Assembly (NCBI GenBank): GCA_946480525.1
Contig: CAMLLA010000033.1
Coordinates: 1-17,030, forward strand
DNA length: 17,030 nt
Direction of reading: 5' to 3'
From: an uncultured Asticcacaulis sp.
GTDB lineage: Bacteria; Pseudomonadota; Alphaproteobacteria; Caulobacterales; Caulobacteraceae
Of this stretch, positions 6,804 to 13,771 are shown one piece after another. A program made the position numbers and the translations under genes. The notes under the pieces were generated by a model that saw only the letters and a list, made by a program, of their open reading frames with translations, made no database searches and had not been told where the DNA came from. Numbering within the stretch: the first letter of the stretch is position 1; every line of letters begins with the position of its first letter.

Positions 6804-8774
6804 ATGGTTGAACAGGTTCAGATTTTATTCCAGGCGCTGGGCCTGACCCTGCTGCACTTCTGCTGGCAGGGCGCCATAATCGCACTGGTGGCGAAGCTGG
6901 TGTCGATGGCCCTGCCCCGTCTGCGCCCGCGTCTTCAATATGCGGTAAGCCTGTGCGCCATGCTGGCCATGGCGGCGGCAGCCGTCGCGACCTTTGCCTG
7001 GGAACAGGCGCGGCTCGGACGGGGCGAACAGGCGCTGGGCGAGGACGCCGCGGCGCTTGGCACCGCCGTCATGCCCCAGGGTCTTGACCCCATGAGCCTG
7101 CTGCCGTGGATCGACGCACTGTGGGCCCTCGGTGTCCTGTTCCTGGCGTTACGTACAGTCAGCGGACTGCGCGCCATTCATCGCCTCAAGGCGAATGCGC
7201 AGCCTGTCCCGGAGGCGCTTGCCGCCCGCTTCGCGCATGCCGCGCGCCTGCTGGGGCTCACCAATGTGCATATCCGCATGCACCCCGGTATCGACAGCCC
7301 CTTCGTCGTCGGCATTTTCCGCTCGGTCGTCTACCTGCCGGTGTCCGCCGTTACGACACTGTCGCCGGACCAGATCGATGCCGTCCTGGCCCATGAGCTG
7401 GAACATATCCGCCGCGCCGATTTCGCCTGGAACCTGCTGCAAACCGTGCTTGAGACCCTGTTCTTCTATCATCCCGCCGTCTGGTGGCTTGGCCGGACCT
7501 TGCGTGAACAGCGCGAACTGGCCTGCGATGACGCAGCGGTGCGGACCTGCAGCGATCCGCTGACCTATGCCACCGCGCTCCTTCGCCTCGAAGAACAGCG
7601 CCGCAATACGCCCCATCTCGCTGTCGCGCTTAATGGCGACGGCTCCGGTCCCACCCTTCTGACCCGTGTCCGCAGGATTCTCGGCGACACGCCGAAAGGA
7701 GCTAATCCCATGTCACCGCGTAAAGTTTCGCGCCCGGCGCTTCTGGCCGCCCCCGTGGTCCTGGTCACCCTCGCCGCCCTGGCCATCCCCGCCGCCCAGG
7801 TCGTTGCCGGCACGGACGGCACGCTGGCCAGGATCTGCAATATCAAGTCGATCGAATCGATAACGGGTTCGTCCGGCCTGTCGTCCAGCCTGGCCTTTTC
7901 GGACAGCTCCGAAGACGCCGGTCCGGAAAGCCCCGCGGCCGAGGCCGGCGCCGGCGATGTCGAACCCAAGGACTTCTGGTCGGATCTCATGCCCGGCCCG
8001 CAAAAGAACGACGGCGACACCGGCCATCGCTCGGCCTGGACCTGGGTCGCGGACATCGAGCCCCATATCGACCATGAGGAACTGGCCCGCGCCCAGGTCG
8101 AGGGGCTTGCCGAAGCCGCCGCCGACATGCGTCGCGAGGCCGAACAGTTCCGGCAATCGGATCCCACGCGCGCGAAGGAAATGCAGGCGGCGGCCGATCG
8201 CCTGGCGGAAGAGGCCCGCGTCGCCGGCGAAAATGCCGCCGTGCATGCCCGCCATGCCGAAGTGATGCAGGAACACGCCGACGCCATGGCCCTGCACGCT
8301 GAACGCATGGAGCGTAAAGCGGCGAAGGCCATCGACGTCGCGGCCATCCAGGAGCGCGCCGAGCGTGAGGCCCGCAAGGCCGAAGCCATGGCTCGCAAGG
8401 CCGACGCCGTGGCCAGGAAGATCGAAGCCAAGTTCCGCAAGGTTGAGTTCAATGGGGGATGGGAGGAGATTCCCACCCCGCCGGAGCCCCCTGAACCGCC
8501 GGCCGCGCCCGCCGCCCCGGAGATGAGCGTGCCGCCTCCCCCGCCGGCACCGCCTGCCCCACCGGCACTCAAGGCTCCCCCGGCTCCGCCAAAGCCAATG
8601 GCCGTCGCCGTCAGCTCGGTGATCGTCCGGACCAAGGTTGTCGCCCTGCCGAACGGCAAAATCGTGACGCATGTCGAGACGGAGAGCCCGGATCCCGCGC
8701 CGTCCGCCAGGGCCGCGCCCAACGCCGAGGCAAAGCTTGTCGTCAGCATCGAACGCAAGGTCAGGATCAGCTAA
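6804..8774 (+). CDS. M56-family (BlaR1-like) membrane metalloprotease with a long coiled-coil and Pro-rich C-terminal region
   Basis: Probable membrane sensor-protease that inactivates the BlaI repressor encoded 28 bases upstream. The 656-residue protein has membrane segments near residues 10-35, 45-65 and 97-118, the zinc-protease motif HELEH (197-201) with a likely third ligand Glu238 in RELACDD, and another hydrophobic segment at about 311-336. Everything after that should be periplasmic: an acidic linker, an Ala/Glu/Arg-rich helical region (about 425-548), a Pro-rich block (about 557-598), and a final beta-like domain (600-656). No penicillin-binding SxxK/SxN/KTG sensor is seen, so the signal is probably not a beta-lactam. 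AGAGAGG supports the start. An internal ATG at 7710 with AAAGGAG could start a second product. A terminator follows the stop. Confidence 0.88.
   Translation: MVEQVQILFQALGLTLLHFCWQGAIIALVAKLVSMALPRLRPRLQYAVSLCAMLAMAAAAVATFAWEQARLGRGEQALGEDAAALGTAVMPQGLDPMSLLPWIDALWALGVLFLALRTVSGLRAIHRLKANAQPVPEALAARFAHAARLLGLTNVHIRMHPGIDSPFVVGIFRSVVYLPVSAVTTLSPDQIDAVLAHELEHIRRADFAWNLLQTVLETLFFYHPAVWWLGRTLREQRELACDDAAVRTCSDPLTYATALLRLEEQRRNTPHLAVALNGDGSGPTLLTRVRRILGDTPKGANPMSPRKVSRPALLAAPVVLVTLAALAIPAAQVVAGTDGTLARICNIKSIESITGSSGLSSSLAFSDSSEDAGPESPAAEAGAGDVEPKDFWSDLMPGPQKNDGDTGHRSAWTWVADIEPHIDHEELARAQVEGLAEAAADMRREAEQFRQSDPTRAKEMQAAADRLAEEARVAGENAAVHARHAEVMQEHADAMALHAERMERKAAKAIDVAAIQERAEREARKAEAMARKADAVARKIEAKFRKVEFNGGWEEIPTPPEPPEPPAAPAAPEMSVPPPPPAPPAPPALKAPPAPPKPMAVAVSSVIVRTKVVALPNGKIVTHVETESPDPAPSARAAPNAEAKLVVSIERKVRIS
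7695..7712 (+). promoter_or_regulatory. Internal ribosome-binding site and in-frame start inside the M56 gene
   Basis: AAAGGAG at 7695-7701 lies 8 bases before an in-frame ATG at 7710-7712 (Met303 of the M56 protein). Translation from it would give a 354-residue product beginning MSPRKVSRPALLAAP, which looks like a signal sequence or membrane anchor, followed by the helical and Pro-rich region. The match to the ribosome-binding consensus is better than that at most annotated starts in this window. The product is unproven. Confidence 0.5.
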
Positions 8775-8798
8775 CCCCTGAACCAAAACCGGACATAA

Positions 8799-8828
8799 AA
8801 AAGGCGGCCTCTTCGGAGACCGCCTTTT
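8799..8828. terminator. Bidirectional rho-independent terminator between the M56 and lacI-type genes
   Basis: AAAAGGCGG (8799-8807) pairs with CCGCCTTTT (8820-8828). The inner part folds further as CTC-TTCG-GAG, which has the very stable C(UUCG)G tetraloop at 8811-8816. The plus strand then reads CTTATG and the minus strand continues into a run of T, so it can end both the M56 transcript and the convergent regulator transcript that stops at 8851. Confidence 0.9.
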
Positions 8829-8850
8829 CTTATGCTTTTTGCCGGTTTCG

Positions 8851-9873
8851 CTATGCCTTGAACGGCGCGGTCGATTCGCGCACGATCAGTTCATGCGGAA
8901 TGATGTGGCGCGGCTGGATATCCGATGCCCGCACGCTGTCGCCCGCCGCATTGAGGATTTGCAGCGTCCGACGCGCCATGTCGAGATAGGGCTGGCGGAC
9001 CGTGGTCAGGGCGGGCCAGATGGCCGACGCGATCGGCGCATCGTCGAAGCCGACGATCGACAGATCCTCGGGGATGCGCAGGCCCATCCGGTGCGCCACG
9101 GAACAGGCGGCGGCCGCCATTTCGTCGTTGGACACGAAGATGGCCGTCGGGCGGTCGGGCAGGCTCAGTAGCTTTTCCGCCGCCGCCATGCCGGTCTTGA
9201 AGGTAAACAGGCCCTCCCCGAAATAGTCCCGGGGCGGACGCGGACGGCCAGAGGCGTCGAAGGCCTCGTAGAAACCCTGGCGGCGCAAAAGGGCGGCGGC
9301 ATGGTCCGGGTGGCCGGCAATGTGCGCGATCTTCGTGTGGCCCAGCGACAGCAGGTAGTCCGTGATATCGCGCGCCGCCACGCGATCGTCCATGGCCACC
9401 GACGGATAGTGGCTGTCGGGCGTGGTCGGCGAGATCAGGACGCAATGGATGTTGCGCGTTTTCAACAGGGCCTTCAGGGGGCCGAAGTCGCATAGCGGCG
9501 GCAACAGGACCATGGACCGGATCTGGGCGTCGGTGATAAAGCGATCGACATCGGCCAGGTAGTCCGTCTGGTCGGACTCGAACAGCTCCATGGCGACATA
9601 ATTGCCGGTCTCCATCGACGCCATCAGCATGGCGTGGTGGAAGCGGCCCTGATACCCGCTGGCCGGATCTTCCAGCAGCATGCCGACGGAGGTCTTGGTC
9701 TTGCCCAGGCGCAGAGACCGCGCCTGGTTGTTCGGCCGGTATTCGAGCTTGCTCATGGCTTCGAGCACGCGTTCGCGCGTATTGTCCTTGACGGCGCGGT
9801 CCTCGTTGAGGACGCGTGATACCGTCTTTGCCGAAACGCCGGCCAGTTCGGCCACATCATAGATGGTCGACAT
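8851..9873 (-). CDS. LacI/GalR-family transcriptional regulator
   Basis: A sugar- or metabolite-responsive DNA-binding protein. The 340-residue protein has the LacI helix-turn-helix (IYDVAELAGVSAKTVSRVLN, residues 4-23), a hinge region near YRPNNQARSLRLG (45-57), and a periplasmic-binding-protein-like effector domain from about 60 to 330, with the typical SNDEMAAAA and VGFDDAPIA stretches. A longer frame reaches 10041, but the extra 56 residues are unlike the family; the ATG at 9873-9871 gives the canonical N-terminus MSTIYDVAEL. It is divergent from the TonB-dependent receptor across a 460-base region rich in palindromes, so that receptor is its likely target. The inducer cannot be named from sequence. 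Confidence 0.95.
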   Translation of the reverse strand: MSTIYDVAELAGVSAKTVSRVLNEDRAVKDNTRERVLEAMSKLEYRPNNQARSLRLGKTKTSVGMLLEDPASGYQGRFHHAMLMASMETGNYVAMELFESDQTDYLADVDRFITDAQIRSMVLLPPLCDFGPLKALLKTRNIHCVLISPTTPDSHYPSVAMDDRVAARDITDYLLSLGHTKIAHIAGHPDHAAALLRRQGFYEAFDASGRPRPPRDYFGEGLFTFKTGMAAAEKLLSLPDRPTAIFVSNDEMAAAACSVAHRMGLRIPEDLSIVGFDDAPIASAIWPALTTVRQPYLDMARRTLQILNAAGDSVRASDIQPRHIIPHELIVRESTAPFKA

Positions 9874-10333
9874 ATCTAGCTTCAAAACTCCCGGGCGCCC
9901 AAATCGCCGATCTATCCATAACGTGGTTGCGCTAACATGCCAATGGCGCTTCGGACGGGCCGCCTGCACCGGCATTTTATAGACCCAACCGCATGTGATG
10001 CAAGCTTGCAACATGGTGCCAGACAAAGCTGAACATTTCATGTCCGGTTATGACATCGATGGACAAAATGCTTGACATCTTTTTGTCCATTCGCCAAGTG
10101 TGCACGTGCCGGTTTTGTCGCTTTTACCGAGCATAACAGCAAAAATAGCAGGGTATGTTCAAAATTAAGACGTCTTATCAATGTCACAAAAAATGACATC
10201 GATAGACTTTTTATAGTGTCCGAACGGACATTGCGTCAGGCGAAACGACCGGAGAAATCAGTTCGCGTACACACCGGCAAAGAACGGTGACCCATAAGCA
10301 ATAACTCGGACAAGGATTAGGGACGGATCACAC
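9874..10333. promoter_or_regulatory. Divergent regulatory region between the LacI-type gene and the TonB-dependent receptor, with candidate operators
   Basis: This 460-base stretch holds no credible gene. ATGACATCGAT followed by GGAC (10050-10064) and by AGAC (10193-10207) are two near-identical copies of a dyad centred on CG, as in many LacI-family operators. TGACATC occurs a third time at 10073-10079, 22 bases after the first. ATGGACAAAA (10059-10068) and TTTTGTCCAT (10081-10090) form a perfect inverted repeat. TAAGACGTCTTA (10166-10177) is a perfect palindrome. TATAGT (10212-10217) is a possible -10 box with no good -35. TGTCCG-AA-CGGACA (10217-10230) lies where transcription would start. 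AGGGACGG precedes the receptor ATG. Confidence 0.65.
9976..10003 (-). promoter_or_regulatory. Candidate promoter of the LacI-type gene
   Basis: On the minus strand, TTGCAT (-35, 10003-9998) and TATAAA (-10, 9981-9976) are 16 bases apart. The leader to the ATG at 9873 would be about 95 bases. The -35 box overlaps a perfect 12-base palindrome, TGCAAGCTTGCA (9999-10010), a plausible site for autoregulation. The call rests on consensus match only. Confidence 0.5.
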
Positions 10334-13300
10334 ATGTCATCACACCTTAATGGTAAGAAGGCGTTGAAGCTGGCATTCAGCACACTGCTGTGCTCGGGCG
10401 TTTCGATGCTCGCGCTGTCCTCGGGCGCCATCGCCCAGGACACGGCGGCGGCCGCGGCGGAACCCGCGGAAGACCAGGTCGTCATCGTCAAGGGCGTGCG
10501 CGGCTCGCAGCTGCGCGCGGTCGACATCAAGAAGCGGGCGATCGCCCAGGTCGACGGCATCTCGGCCGAAGACATCGGCAAGCTGCCGGACACCACCATC
10601 GCTGACTCGCTGCAGCGCGTACCCGGCATCCAGATCATCCGTGAAGCCGGTGAAGGCGCCAGCGTCCAGATTCGCGGTCTGGGCCAGACCTACACCCTGA
10701 TGAACGGCGAACAGTACCTGTCGGCCGGCAATATCGGCCAGGCCCAGGCCAACTTCCTCGACGTGCCATCCCAGCTGATGAGCGGCGTCGTCGTCTACAA
10801 GTCGGTCGATCCGCGCACGCCGCTGGCCGGTATCTCGGGCACGATCGACCTGCAGACGCGCCGCCCCTTCCAGCTGCCCAAGGGCCTGAGCCTGACGGGC
10901 GCCGCCGAAGCCTCGCGCGGCGACTACACCAAGGAAAACGACTACAACGTCAACGCCCTGGCGGCGTGGCGCAATGACCGTGTCGGCATCCTGGCCTCGG
11001 TGGCCGTGGGCGACACGACCAACGGCAACAACTATTCCGGTTCCGGCGGCGGTGTCTTCTCCGAAAACGACTGGGGCGCGGGTTTCCCGCAGAACTACAT
11101 CGCCCCGCACGGTTTCGAAGTCTACAACCGCGCCATCCAGCGCAAGCGCACCGGCGCCAACCTGTCCTTCCAGGCCAAGCTGGACGACGGCTGGACCCTG
11201 ACCGGCGACGTGTTCTACGCCAAGCTCGAAGAACACAACCGCGCCATGGGTCTGAACATCTCCAACCGCTGGGACGGCGGGGCGTTCGCGACCTGGGTGT
11301 CTCCGGACGAATACACCGACACCGGCCTGACCGATTCGAACGGCACGCCCTGGTGGAACGTGTCGTCCTACGACATCAACGCCCAGTGGCTGAACTCGTT
11401 CACGGTCAACCGGACCAACAATTCGGAATCGACCAACTATAACCTCGAGCTGAAGTACGACAACGGCGGCAAGTTCACCGCCGAGACCCGCTTCATCAGC
11501 GCCCGCGCCAGCCGTCTGTCCATGAACGGCCAGGTTCAGGGCGACCTGTCGAACTGGCGTTACGACGCGGCCGCTCCGGGCGAATTCACCCTGTTCCGCA
11601 ACCCGGATGACCGCTCGCGCGGCACCTTCTATCCGGCCGACATCTGCGCGAAGTTCCCGACGTCTCAGCGTTCGAACGCCGTCACCGGCTCACTGGGCGG
11701 CTGTTATCTCAACCCGAACCCGGAAGGCTACAACTCCAACCCGCTCCTGCACGTCGACTTCGGCGGCGGCAATGCCGTGTTCGACGGCTTTGGCGACGTC
11801 ATGGCCCGCGCAGGCGGCCTGGGCGCCGGCAAGACGACCGCCGACTACATGGCCAACCTGAACTCCTACCGCGTCGGCGCCTTCTCGTCGGAAGGCAATA
11901 ACGATGCCTCCTCGACGCTGAACGTCGCTCGCGCCGACGGTCACTACCGCTTCGACGAAAAGGCGCTCGGCCTCTTCACCAAGGTCGATGCAGGTGTCCG
12001 CGTCAGCCAGCGCACGACCGACATCGAACAGTTCCACCTGTTCTCGAACTTCTACGCCGGCAAGGGCGTCCAGGCCAATGGCCAGCCGGTTCCGGCCACG
12101 GGCTGCCTGGCGCAGTGGAAGGCCATCGACGTCGTGATGGACCAGGGCCAGTGCTCCGCCGGCGAAATGGTGCCGTCGGCTGCGAACCCGGCCGTCATGG
12201 TGTTCCAGGGCTATACGGTCAACAAGCCGACCCGCATCGACGAATTCAACAATGTCGTCTTCGTCGAAGGCCTGGGCGGCGACACCGCCTCCGGCATTCC
12301 GGGCTTCTGGGCGGTCGATCCGAAGGACTTCGACGACGTCCGTTCGTTCCACGAACGCGTCTTCGGCGGCGCGGTGCCGATCACGGTTCCGGGCCAAACC
12401 TACGAAGTCAACATGTACGAGAACAATGTCTACGCTTCGGGTGAATTCGAAACCGGCATCTTCTCGGGCAATATCGGCGTCCGCGTCATCCAGACCGAAC
12501 TGAACGTCAAGCAGAACGTCACGGGCGACACCCTGGCCTATGGCGACACCAATGCCGACACCGGCGACACGGTCACCAACCGCAAGTACACCGACGTCCT
12601 GCCGTCGCTGAACATCAATGCCGATGTCACCGACCAGTTCAAGGTGCGCTTCGGCTACGCCAAGACCATGCAACCGCTCGATCTCGGCAACTACGGCGGC
12701 TCGATCAAGATCAACACCAACGACGATCCGGGTCACGTCCCGCCGCGCCGCGTGGTCACCTCGGCCAATTCGAACGGCAACCCGTACCTCGATCCCTGGC
12801 GTTCGTCGAACACCAACCTGTCGGCGGAATACTATCTCGGCCGCGGCTCGGTGCTCAGCGCCGCCATCTTCGACATGAAGATCGACAGCTTCGTCGTTGG
12901 CGGTCAGATCCTGTCGGAGCCGGGTCAGTTCGTGAACTCCGACGGTTCGCCTGCCGGCGCCGTGCCGATCTTCCTGCCTATCCAGGGCAGCGGCGGCAAG
13001 GTTCAGGGCCTGGAGCTGGGCGCCAAGATCGCCCTTGCCGACTTCATCGACAGCGGCTTCCTGTCCAACCTCGGTGTCGACACCAACTACACCTATTCGC
13101 CTTCGGAATCGGGTGATGTCGGTCTTGATGGCGACAAGCTGCCGTTCTTCAACAACTCGCGCGATCAGTTCAACCTGATCGGCTGGTATCAGGACGACAA
13201 GCTGCAGATCCGCGTTGCCTACAACTACCGCAGCGAGCGCCTGCAGAACATCGCCAGCCTGGTGGACAATTCGAAGATTCCGATCTTCGCCGAAGCCACC

Positions 13301-13480
13301 AACTTCATCGACGTCAATGCGACCTACGACGTGACCGACCGCGTGTCGATCTACTTCAACGGCTCGAACGTCACCGGCGAGACGGAAACGTACAACTATC
13401 ACTTCGGTGACTCGAAGCAGTACGCCTTCCAGAACCAGTTCGAACCGCGTTACACCTTGGGCGTCCGCGCCAAGTGGTAA
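10334..13480 (+). CDS. TonB-dependent outer-membrane receptor (Xanthomonas/Caulobacter type)
   Basis: Energy-driven outer-membrane importer. The 1048-residue protein has a signal peptide with likely cleavage after AIA34, an Ala/Glu-rich linker, a TonB-box-like stretch DQVVIVKGVR (47-56), a plug domain (about 65-180) with DTTIADSLQRVPGIQI, VQIRGLGQ and SGTIDLQTRRPF, and a long beta-barrel ending RYTLGVRAKW with the expected C-terminal aromatic residue. Size and plug sequence fit the large Xanthomonas/Caulobacter subfamily, whose members often import sugars. AGGGACGG about 7 bases upstream supports the ATG at 10334. It is divergent from a LacI-type regulator and is followed by two halogenase genes, a known kind of neighbourhood. 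The substrate is unknown; a carbohydrate or glycoside is the best guess. Confidence 0.93.
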   Translation: MSSHLNGKKALKLAFSTLLCSGVSMLALSSGAIAQDTAAAAAEPAEDQVVIVKGVRGSQLRAVDIKKRAIAQVDGISAEDIGKLPDTTIADSLQRVPGIQIIREAGEGASVQIRGLGQTYTLMNGEQYLSAGNIGQAQANFLDVPSQLMSGVVVYKSVDPRTPLAGISGTIDLQTRRPFQLPKGLSLTGAAEASRGDYTKENDYNVNALAAWRNDRVGILASVAVGDTTNGNNYSGSGGGVFSENDWGAGFPQNYIAPHGFEVYNRAIQRKRTGANLSFQAKLDDGWTLTGDVFYAKLEEHNRAMGLNISNRWDGGAFATWVSPDEYTDTGLTDSNGTPWWNVSSYDINAQWLNSFTVNRTNNSESTNYNLELKYDNGGKFTAETRFISARASRLSMNGQVQGDLSNWRYDAAAPGEFTLFRNPDDRSRGTFYPADICAKFPTSQRSNAVTGSLGGCYLNPNPEGYNSNPLLHVDFGGGNAVFDGFGDVMARAGGLGAGKTTADYMANLNSYRVGAFSSEGNNDASSTLNVARADGHYRFDEKALGLFTKVDAGVRVSQRTTDIEQFHLFSNFYAGKGVQANGQPVPATGCLAQWKAIDVVMDQGQCSAGEMVPSAANPAVMVFQGYTVNKPTRIDEFNNVVFVEGLGGDTASGIPGFWAVDPKDFDDVRSFHERVFGGAVPITVPGQTYEVNMYENNVYASGEFETGIFSGNIGVRVIQTELNVKQNVTGDTLAYGDTNADTGDTVTNRKYTDVLPSLNINADVTDQFKVRFGYAKTMQPLDLGNYGGSIKINTNDDPGHVPPRRVVTSANSNGNPYLDPWRSSNTNLSAEYYLGRGSVLSAAIFDMKIDSFVVGGQILSEPGQFVNSDGSPAGAVPIFLPIQGSGGKVQGLELGAKIALADFIDSGFLSNLGVDTNYTYSPSESGDVGLDGDKLPFFNNSRDQFNLIGWYQDDKLQIRVAYNYRSERLQNIASLVDNSKIPIFAEATNFIDVNATYDVTDRVSIYFNGSNVTGETETYNYHFGDSKQYAFQNQFEPRYTLGVRAKW

Positions 13481-13486
13481 GTGAAT

Positions 13487-13513
13487 TACCCAGCCGGTCC
13501 TGCCGGCTGGGTA
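13487..13513 (+). terminator. Hairpin just after the receptor stop codon, without a T-run
   Basis: TACCCAGCCGG (13487-13497) pairs perfectly with CCGGCTGGGTA (13503-13513) around a 5-base loop, starting 7 bases after the receptor stop. No T-run follows, so it probably protects the 3' end of the receptor mRNA or terminates weakly. CTGGGTA occurs again at 13547-13553, allowing an alternative pairing. Confidence 0.6.
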
Positions 13514-13519
13514 CCAAGT

Positions 13520-13572
13520 CACATATCCGCTTTCGAACATTACTCCCTGGGTAAGTAGGCGGCGGATATGTG
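13520..13572 (+). repeat. Long-range inverted repeat in the intercistronic region
   Basis: CACATATCCGC (13520-13530) and GCGGATATGTG (13562-13572) are perfect 11-base inverted arms. The 31-base loop contains a further partial dyad, TTACTCC/GGGTAA. The 3' arm contains an ATG (13568) that opens a 20-codon frame ending at 13630. This could be a structured leader or part of a small RNA. Confidence 0.55.
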
Positions 13573-13674
13573 GTCCAGGAACATCAGGGCTTGGTTCTCC
13601 TGCCCATTGGTTTCTGTCTTCCCCAACTGACAGGTCCACAGTCCGGATAACACCGTGCCGCGGACGTGATTTCC

Positions 13675-13719
13675 CTCCCGTGCAAATTGGCTTAAGACGT
13701 TTGCACGGGAGCTTTTTTT
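13675..13719 (+). terminator. Strong rho-independent terminator between the receptor and the halogenase genes
   Basis: CTCCCGTGCAAA (13675-13686) pairs perfectly with TTTGCACGGGAG (13700-13711), a 12-base-pair stem, followed by C and seven T (13713-13719). It ends only 52 bases before the first halogenase ATG. It must either end the receptor transcript, so that the halogenases need their own start, or act as an attenuator that lets a fraction of transcripts through. Confidence 0.88.
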
Positions 13720-13771
13720 CAAAAACTTCTTGCGGAACTGGCGCCAGACCAGACCGTGTCCGGGGAGCGTC

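Noticed and set aside
6377..8774. A beta-lactam resistance module
   Set aside because: blaI and the M56 gene suggest it, but there is no beta-lactamase gene and no penicillin-binding sensor in the M56 protein.
10072..10100. TTGACA at 10072 as the -35 box of the receptor promoter
   Set aside because: The hexamer is perfect, but 16 to 18 bases downstream there is only CAAGTG-like sequence, with no usable -10 box.
10072..10290. A 72-residue frame in the divergent regulatory region
   Set aside because: No ribosome-binding site, no family resemblance, and it overlaps several palindromes and the presumed promoter of the receptor.
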